Origin: Christensenella sp.
GTDB taxonomy: Bacteria > Bacillota > Clostridia > Christensenellales > Maliibacteriaceae
Direction of reading: 5' to 3'
DNA: 8,811 nt
NCBI GenBank assembly: GCA_019420085.1
Contig: JAHZHV010000158.1
Span: 1-8,811, forward strand
In this document: positions 5,206-8,811 of the stretch, piece after piece
Numbering within the stretch: position 1 is the first letter of the stretch
Layout of the letters: every line of letters begins with the position of its first letter
Notes under the pieces: model-generated
The model's database searches: none
What the model was told of the DNA's origin: nothing
What the model saw: only the letters and a program-made list of their open reading frames with translations
Position numbers and translations under genes: made by a program

Positions 5206-6141
5206 ATGGCGCAGGAACAGGAACGGTATGACGTATTGATTGTTGGCGGCGGGCCGGGCGGTTACACTGCGGCGCTGTACTGCGCCAGAGCGGGCCTGCG
5301 TACAGCGGTGCTGGAGCAGCTGTCCGAGGGTGGACAGATGGCGCTGACGACCCAGATTGACAATTACCCCGGATTTGACGAAGGGGTGGATGGCTTCGAA
5401 CTTGGTACGCGTATGCGCCGCGGCGCGGAGCGATTTGGCGCCCAGACGCATCTTGTACAGGTGCAGTCTCTGGAACTGGAAGGTCCGTACAAGCGTGCGC
5501 ATACGGACGCCGGCGTCTTCGAAGGGCGCGCATTGATTCTGGCCACCGGCGCAACGCCGCGTCCGCTGGGGTTGGAAAAAGAAGAATCGCTCGTTGGACG
5601 CGGCGTGCATCACTGCGCTTCCTGTGACGGCATGGCTTACCGCGGCAAGCGCGTTGCGGTCATCGGCGGCGGTAATACGGCGGTGCAGGATGCGCTGATT
5701 CTGGCACGCATCTGCAAGGAAGTTTTGCTGGTCCACCGGCGCGACACACTGCGTGCGGCAAAGGTCACGACCGCACAGCTTGAACATACGCCGAATGTTA
5801 CGTTCTATTGGGACAGTACGGTTGCCGCGTTGCTGCATGACGGTACTTTTCGCGGTATTACGCTTGAAAATGTCAAGACGCATCAATTGCAGGATGTGCC
5901 ATGCGACGGCGTATTTGTCAGCATCGGGCGTGATCCGGCTACGGCGCTTGTACAGGGAAAACTGGCGCTTGATGCAGGCGGCTATATCGCGGCGGATGAA
6001 TCCACGCGTACAAGCGTGCCCGGCGTTTTTGCGGTTGGCGATGTGCGAACCAAGGCGGTGCGGCAGGTGATTACTGCGGCCAGTGACGGCGCAGTTGCGG
6101 CGCATGCTGTGGAAGAATATCTGGCAGGGAGCGGCGGCTGA
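5206..6141 (+). CDS. trxB: Thioredoxin-disulfide reductase (FAD, NADPH)
   Basis: A 311-residue low-molecular-weight thioredoxin reductase of full length. The FAD site is GGGPGGYTAA (14-23), the redox pair is C137-x-x-C140 in CASCDG, and the NADPH fold has GGGNTAV (154-160). HRRDTLR (177-183) keeps the arginines that select NADPH, and FAVGDVR (275-281) is the second FAD motif. Because the HRRxxxR motif is kept, this is a normal pyridine-nucleotide enzyme rather than the ferredoxin- or flavin-linked variants known in some clostridia. Most enzymes read CATCDG; Ser for Thr is minor. GAGGTGA lies just before the ATG. It reduces the thioredoxin encoded immediately upstream and feeds the whole redox chain of the operon. 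Confidence 0.96.
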   Translation: MAQEQERYDVLIVGGGPGGYTAALYCARAGLRTAVLEQLSEGGQMALTTQIDNYPGFDEGVDGFELGTRMRRGAERFGAQTHLVQVQSLELEGPYKRAHTDAGVFEGRALILATGATPRPLGLEKEESLVGRGVHHCASCDGMAYRGKRVAVIGGGNTAVQDALILARICKEVLLVHRRDTLRAAKVTTAQLEHTPNVTFYWDSTVAALLHDGTFRGITLENVKTHQLQDVPCDGVFVSIGRDPATALVQGKLALDAGGYIAADESTRTSVPGVFAVGDVRTKAVRQVITAASDGAVAAHAVEEYLAGSGG

Positions 6142-6341
6142 TGGAACATGGAAGAAAAATGAACCGCTGGCTTCGCATGGTGCTGTTTACGGCCGGCAGC
6201 GCGATGATCGGTTTTTTGTATTACATTTTTTTCAGCTGTGTCAATGGCTGTGCCATTACATCCGATCCTGTCTGGATGACCGGATACGCGGGGTTGATCG
6301 GATTCCTGACAGCGATTGCCACACAGCCGCGCAAGGGATAA
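6141..6341 (+). CDS. Small membrane protein, DUF6132-like
   Basis: A 66-residue protein with two membrane segments (about 11-31 and 45-61). Between them lies a loop with two cysteines, SCVNGCAITSDP (32-43), which resembles the C-x-x-x-C-x-I-T-S-x-P core of DUF6132 proteins. The ATG at 6141 shares one base with the trxB stop (TGATG) and has AGGGAG at 6126-6131; the ATG at 6159 (M7) is an alternative start with GGAAG close by. The function of the family is unknown. Its place between trxB and ccdA and its paired cysteines suggest a thiol or metal role at the membrane, perhaps as a helper of CcdA. Confidence 0.8.
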   Translation: MEHGRKMNRWLRMVLFTAGSAMIGFLYYIFFSCVNGCAITSDPVWMTGYAGLIGFLTAIATQPRKG

Positions 6342-6345
6342 GAAT

Positions 6346-7008
6346 ATGCAGTATTTGATTTGTTTTCTGGAAGGTGTCATCACGTTTATTTCCCCATGCC
6401 TTTTGCCAATGCTGCCGGTGTATGTTTCCTATTTTGCCGGCGGCACGCAGCGCACGATGAAAAAGACGCTGACAAGCGCCATTGGATTCGTGCTGGGGTT
6501 TACGATTGTATTTGCGGCGATGGGGGCGCTTGCAGGCAGCGTCGGCAGTTTTTTAAAGGCACATCAAACGGCGGTTAATCTTGTCTCCGGTGCAATTGTC
6601 GTTTTCTTTGGTCTGAGCTTTTTGGGCGTATTCCGCCTCGGATTTTTGCGCGGCAGCAATGCGCGGCTTGATCTTTCGAATCCCGGCTTTTTTTCCACCA
6701 TGCTGTTTGGAATCGTATTTTCCGTCGGCTGGACACCGTGCGTCGGCGCATTTTTGGGCTCGGCGCTGATGCTTGCTTCGCAGCAGGGACATGCGCTGAC
6801 GGGGACGCTGATGCTGATTGCTTACGCATTTGGCCTTGGCGTGCCGTTTTTGCTCAGCGCGGTGCTGATCGATAAACTCAAAAGCACGTTTGACTGGATT
6901 AAGCGCCATTATGACATCATCAACCGCGTATGCGGCTGGCTGCTTGTGGTGATCGGCATATTGATGGCCACAGGGGTTTTGGGACGCGTGCTGACGCTGC
7001 TGAGCTAA
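6346..7008 (+). CDS. ccdA: CcdA-family transmembrane electron carrier
   Basis: A 220-residue protein with six membrane segments, the standard size of CcdA. The two essential cysteines are in ISPCLLPMLP (C18) and GWTPCVGAFLG (C132), which sit at pseudo-symmetric places in the first and fourth helices. CcdA takes electrons from cytoplasmic thioredoxin and passes them to thioredoxin-like proteins outside the membrane. The start at 6346 follows AAGGGA at 6333-6338. An in-frame ATG at 6316 would add ten charged residues before the first helix and overlap the previous gene, so it is less likely. The downstream membrane-anchored TlpA-like protein is the expected partner. No cytochrome c genes are present in the window, so cytochrome maturation is not implied. 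Confidence 0.94.
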   Translation: MQYLICFLEGVITFISPCLLPMLPVYVSYFAGGTQRTMKKTLTSAIGFVLGFTIVFAAMGALAGSVGSFLKAHQTAVNLVSGAIVVFFGLSFLGVFRLGFLRGSNARLDLSNPGFFSTMLFGIVFSVGWTPCVGAFLGSALMLASQQGHALTGTLMLIAYAFGLGVPFLLSAVLIDKLKSTFDWIKRHYDIINRVCGWLLVVIGILMATGVLGRVLTLLS

Positions 7009-7023
7009 AAGGGGGTAAAAGCG

Positions 7024-7584
7024 ATGAATCAGAAGAAAAAACTGCTTATTTGGATGCTTGCGCTTGTTGTGGTTCTCGGCGCGGCATATGTGCTGTATAC
7101 GCGCCTTGGTGCATCCTTTTCTCCGGTGCAGGCGGATCAGACGCAGCAGGAAAAGGTCGAGGCGCCGGATTTTACCGTTGTCGATGCGCAGGGCAATTCC
7201 GTGCAGCTGTCGGATTTTGAAGGAAAGCCCGTCGTGCTGAATTTCTGGGCAAGCTGGTGCGGCCCGTGTAAGAGCGAGATGGCGGATTTTGATGCGGCGT
7301 ATGCGCAGCAGGGCGACGATGTTCATTTTGTCATGGTTAACATGACCGACGGTTCCCGTGAGACGCAGCAGACGGCGCAGGATTATCTTGCAGGGCGAGG
7401 GTTTTCCATGCCCGTATACTATGACGTGGAGATGGATGCCGCAGTCTCTTATGCGGTGACATCGCTGCCGTCGACGTACTTTATCGATGCGGACGGTTAT
7501 ATCGTAGCCAAGGCTGTCGGCGCGCTGGATGCGCAGACGCTGCAGCGCGGCATTGATATGATCTTCCAGGACGGGGAAAAGTAA
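7024..7584 (+). CDS. Membrane-anchored TlpA/ResA-like thioredoxin
   Basis: A 186-residue protein with a Lys-rich start and an uncleaved membrane anchor (about 7-26), followed by an extracytoplasmic thioredoxin domain. The domain starts at APDFTVVDAQG (47-57), has the active site WASWCGPCK (C79, C82), a cis-proline in SLPSTYFID (P149) and a C-terminal helix. It is typical of the TlpA/ResA family (AhpC/TSA-Redoxin type), which reduces disulfides outside the cell. AAGGGGG is 8-10 bases before the ATG. It follows ccdA by 15 bases, so it is the likely electron acceptor of CcdA. Its target may be the rhodanese-like lipoprotein or the cargo of the two permeases downstream. ResA itself serves cytochrome c synthesis, but no such genes are seen here. 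Confidence 0.93.
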   Translation: MNQKKKLLIWMLALVVVLGAAYVLYTRLGASFSPVQADQTQQEKVEAPDFTVVDAQGNSVQLSDFEGKPVVLNFWASWCGPCKSEMADFDAAYAQQGDDVHFVMVNMTDGSRETQQTAQDYLAGRGFSMPVYYDVEMDAAVSYAVTSLPSTYFIDADGYIVAKAVGALDAQTLQRGIDMIFQDGEK

Positions 7585-7593
7585 GAGGCGCTT

Positions 7594-8070
7594 ATGTTTA
7601 CCTATCTTGTCTATGCGCTGGCGGGGATTGGGCTTGCTGTGTCCTTCGTGCGCGACAGGACAAAGACGCGTCAGGCGCTGAAAAAGGCATGGAAGTCTTT
7701 TGAAAATATTCTGCCGCAGTTTTCGGCAGTATTGCTTTTGATTGGTCTTGCCCTTGCGGTGCTCAGTCCCGAGACGATATCGATGCTGCTTGGAGAAAAA
7801 TCCGGCGCATGGGGACTTTTGGCGGCGTCGGTTCTGGGGTCCGTGACCCTGATCCCCGGATTTGTTGCGTTTCCGCTTGCTGCGGCACTGCTGCAAAATG
7901 GCGCGGGATACATGCAGATCGCTGCTTTTGTTTCGACGCTGACCATGGTCGGCGCGGTTACGATGCCGCTTGAAATGCAGACCTTTGGCAGGAAGCTTAC
8001 GCTGCTTCGCAATGCGGCGGCGCTTGTCTTCAGCGTCCTTGCGGCGCTTTTGATCGGAGCGATTTTATGA
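7594..8070 (+). CDS. Small permease, first half of a split DUF318-type transporter
   Basis: A 158-residue protein with about five or six membrane segments (1-19, 40-58, 72-100 possibly two, 106-127, 136-158). The core is LGSVTLIPGFVAFPLAAALL (81-100), then an NGAG turn. The same pattern (LGS, P, AFP-x-AA, L, then a G turn) occurs in the next protein, so the two are paralogous halves. The pattern recalls the permease family PF03773 (DUF318/ArsP), normally one chain of ~300 residues with two such halves. The Cys-rich motif of ArsP is missing and the protein has no cysteine at all, so it need not carry arsenicals. GAGG at 7585-7588 is a short-spaced ribosome site. The substrate is unknown. Confidence 0.82.
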   Translation: MFTYLVYALAGIGLAVSFVRDRTKTRQALKKAWKSFENILPQFSAVLLLIGLALAVLSPETISMLLGEKSGAWGLLAASVLGSVTLIPGFVAFPLAAALLQNGAGYMQIAAFVSTLTMVGAVTMPLEMQTFGRKLTLLRNAAALVFSVLAALLIGAIL

Positions 8071-8606
8071 ATGTATATAAGATTGTCAGGCGATACCGCG
8101 CGTTTTTGCTGCTGGCAGTTGTCTATGCCGTCGTCGGTGCATTGTGGCCGAAAATCGGACTGCAGGCATTGCGCGTGACGGGACAGAATGTGTTGGAGAT
8201 GCTTGCCGTCATTCCGCCCGTATTCATTCTTTTGGGCTTGCTCGATGTATGGGTTGACCGGCAGACGATGATGCGTTTTACTGGCGCAGGTTCCGGGTTC
8301 AAGGGCGCGCTGATCGCGCTTGTCCTGGGTTCGGCGGCGGCAGGACCGCTATATGCAGCCTTTCCCATTGCAGCGGTGATGCTCAAAAAAGGAAGCAGCT
8401 TCTTTAACGTTTTGTTGTTTATCGGTGCGTGGTCTGCGACGAAAATTCCGATGCTGACGTTTGAAGCCGCAAACCTTGGCGTTTCGTTTATGCTGCTGCG
8501 GCTTGCGCTGAGCCTTGCGGGCATTACGGGGATCGCTTTTTTCTGCGACAGGGCGATGACCAGGGCGGAACAGGAAGCGCTGCGCGTACAGCAGCAGACA
8601 CAATGA
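8067..8606 (+). CDS. Small permease, second half of a split DUF318-type transporter
   Basis: A 179-residue protein with about five or six membrane segments (11-28, 44-62, 80-105 possibly two, 112-130, 137-160) and a hydrophilic charged tail. The core LGSAAAGPLYAAFPIAAVML (87-106) and its KKGS turn match the core of the preceding protein. WSATKIPMLTFEA (122-134) is the counterpart of the TMVGAVTMPLEMQ part there. The start overlaps the previous stop as ATGA, implying coupled translation and equal amounts, as expected for two subunits of one transporter. The only cysteine (C160) is near the end of the last helix. The substrate is unknown; co-operonic thioredoxins and rhodanese point to a sulfur-, selenium- or metalloid-linked compound, which is inference. 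Confidence 0.83.
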   Translation: MNVYKIVRRYRAFLLLAVVYAVVGALWPKIGLQALRVTGQNVLEMLAVIPPVFILLGLLDVWVDRQTMMRFTGAGSGFKGALIALVLGSAAAGPLYAAFPIAAVMLKKGSSFFNVLLFIGAWSATKIPMLTFEAANLGVSFMLLRLALSLAGITGIAFFCDRAMTRAEQEALRVQQQTQ

Positions 8607-8631
8607 ACTGGAAAAGCGGAGGGTGAAGAAC

Positions 8632-8811
8632 ATGAAACAACGCATCACGCGCGGACTGACCGCGGCACTTTTGGCCGTCACCGCCTGCTTTGGCGGATGT
8701 GCAGCGCAGACGGAATATCACAGAATTGATGCAGAAGCGGCAAAACAGATGATGGATGCACAGCCGGATGCCGTCGTGCTGGATGTACGTCAGGCGGATG
8801 AGTATGCGCAG
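8632..8811 (+). CDS. Rhodanese-like lipoprotein, N-terminal part (cut by window edge)
   Basis: Sixty codons are visible. A signal peptide has Lys2, Arg4 and Arg7, then a hydrophobic stretch, LTAALLAV. It ends in a lipobox, either VTAC (Cys19) or FGGC (Cys23); VTAC fits the consensus better. The mature part starts a rhodanese domain: YHRIDAEAAKQMM, then AVVLDVRQADEYAQ, matching the usual I-x-A-x-E-A and V-V-L-D-V-R-x-x-x-E-Y pattern. The catalytic cysteine loop lies beyond the window. GGAGGG at 8618-8623 is eight bases before the ATG. It would sit on the outer face of the membrane and could carry persulfide or related thiol chemistry reduced by the TlpA-like protein. Without the active loop its activity cannot be judged. 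Confidence 0.85.
   Translation, partial: MKQRITRGLTAALLAVTACFGGCAAQTEYHRIDAEAAKQMMDAQPDAVVLDVRQADEYAQ

Noticed and set aside
5080..6105. A 341-codon open frame on the reverse strand across trxB.
   Set aside because: trxB on the forward strand has every family motif; the reverse frame is its shadow and has no family likeness.
6553..7896. A 447-codon open frame on the reverse strand across ccdA, tlpA and the first permease.
   Set aside because: It is rich in Arg, His and Gln, has no recognisable domain, and mirrors the codon bias of three clear genes on the other strand.
1..8811. tRNA or rRNA genes, CRISPR arrays, insertion sequences.
   Set aside because: I saw no cloverleaf pattern, spaced direct repeats, transposase or terminal inverted repeats in the window.

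Overview
The window looks like the chromosome of a strictly anaerobic, moderately GC-rich member of the Bacillota, most likely class Clostridia. The signs are two-ferredoxin MinD-type ATPases next to NifX-like proteins, strong AGGAGG-type ribosome binding sites, a CVYC thioredoxin, and relics of the SPFH and TIR/RCC1 protein types common in gut Clostridia. The class is inferred from gene content; the species cannot be told from this sequence.

Left part (1-3264). A Crp/Fnr-family regulator, cut by the window edge, is read leftward. Opposite it runs a tight four-gene operon: a NifX-like protein, two paralogous MinD-type ATPases each with two [4Fe-4S] ferredoxin motifs, and a second NifX-like protein with a His/Cys tail. 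The genes overlap by ATGA or are separated by 17 bases, and a strong hairpin terminator follows. Their makeup matches the MinD/NifX part of the anaerobe-specific orange-protein (ORP) clusters known from Desulfovibrio. The two divergent promoters have -35 boxes only 7 bases apart, and together these boxes form one inverted repeat.

Middle part (3265-4781). This is a graveyard. It holds the first ~43 codons of an SPFH-domain gene with an intact start and ribosome binding site. Joined to it in another frame is a piece of a TIR-domain gene that stops before the catalytic region. Joined to that, in the first frame again, is the membrane anchor plus RCC1-like repeat region of what was probably the same TIR gene. 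A run of ten G lies inside the RCC1 repeats, and a strong terminator closes the block.

Right part (4782-8811). An apparent single operon encodes a thiol-redox and transport system: thioredoxin (CVYC, GTG start), NADPH-type thioredoxin reductase, a small DUF6132-like membrane protein, CcdA, a membrane-anchored TlpA/ResA-like thioredoxin, two small permeases that look like halves of a DUF318/ArsP-type permease, and the start of a rhodanese-like lipoprotein. Electrons could pass from NADPH through TrxB, thioredoxin and CcdA to TlpA outside the membrane, serving the rhodanese or the transported compound. The substrate is unknown; sulfur, selenium or arsenic compounds are only guesses from the families. 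The Crp/Fnr regulator may link the two operons, but this is inference.
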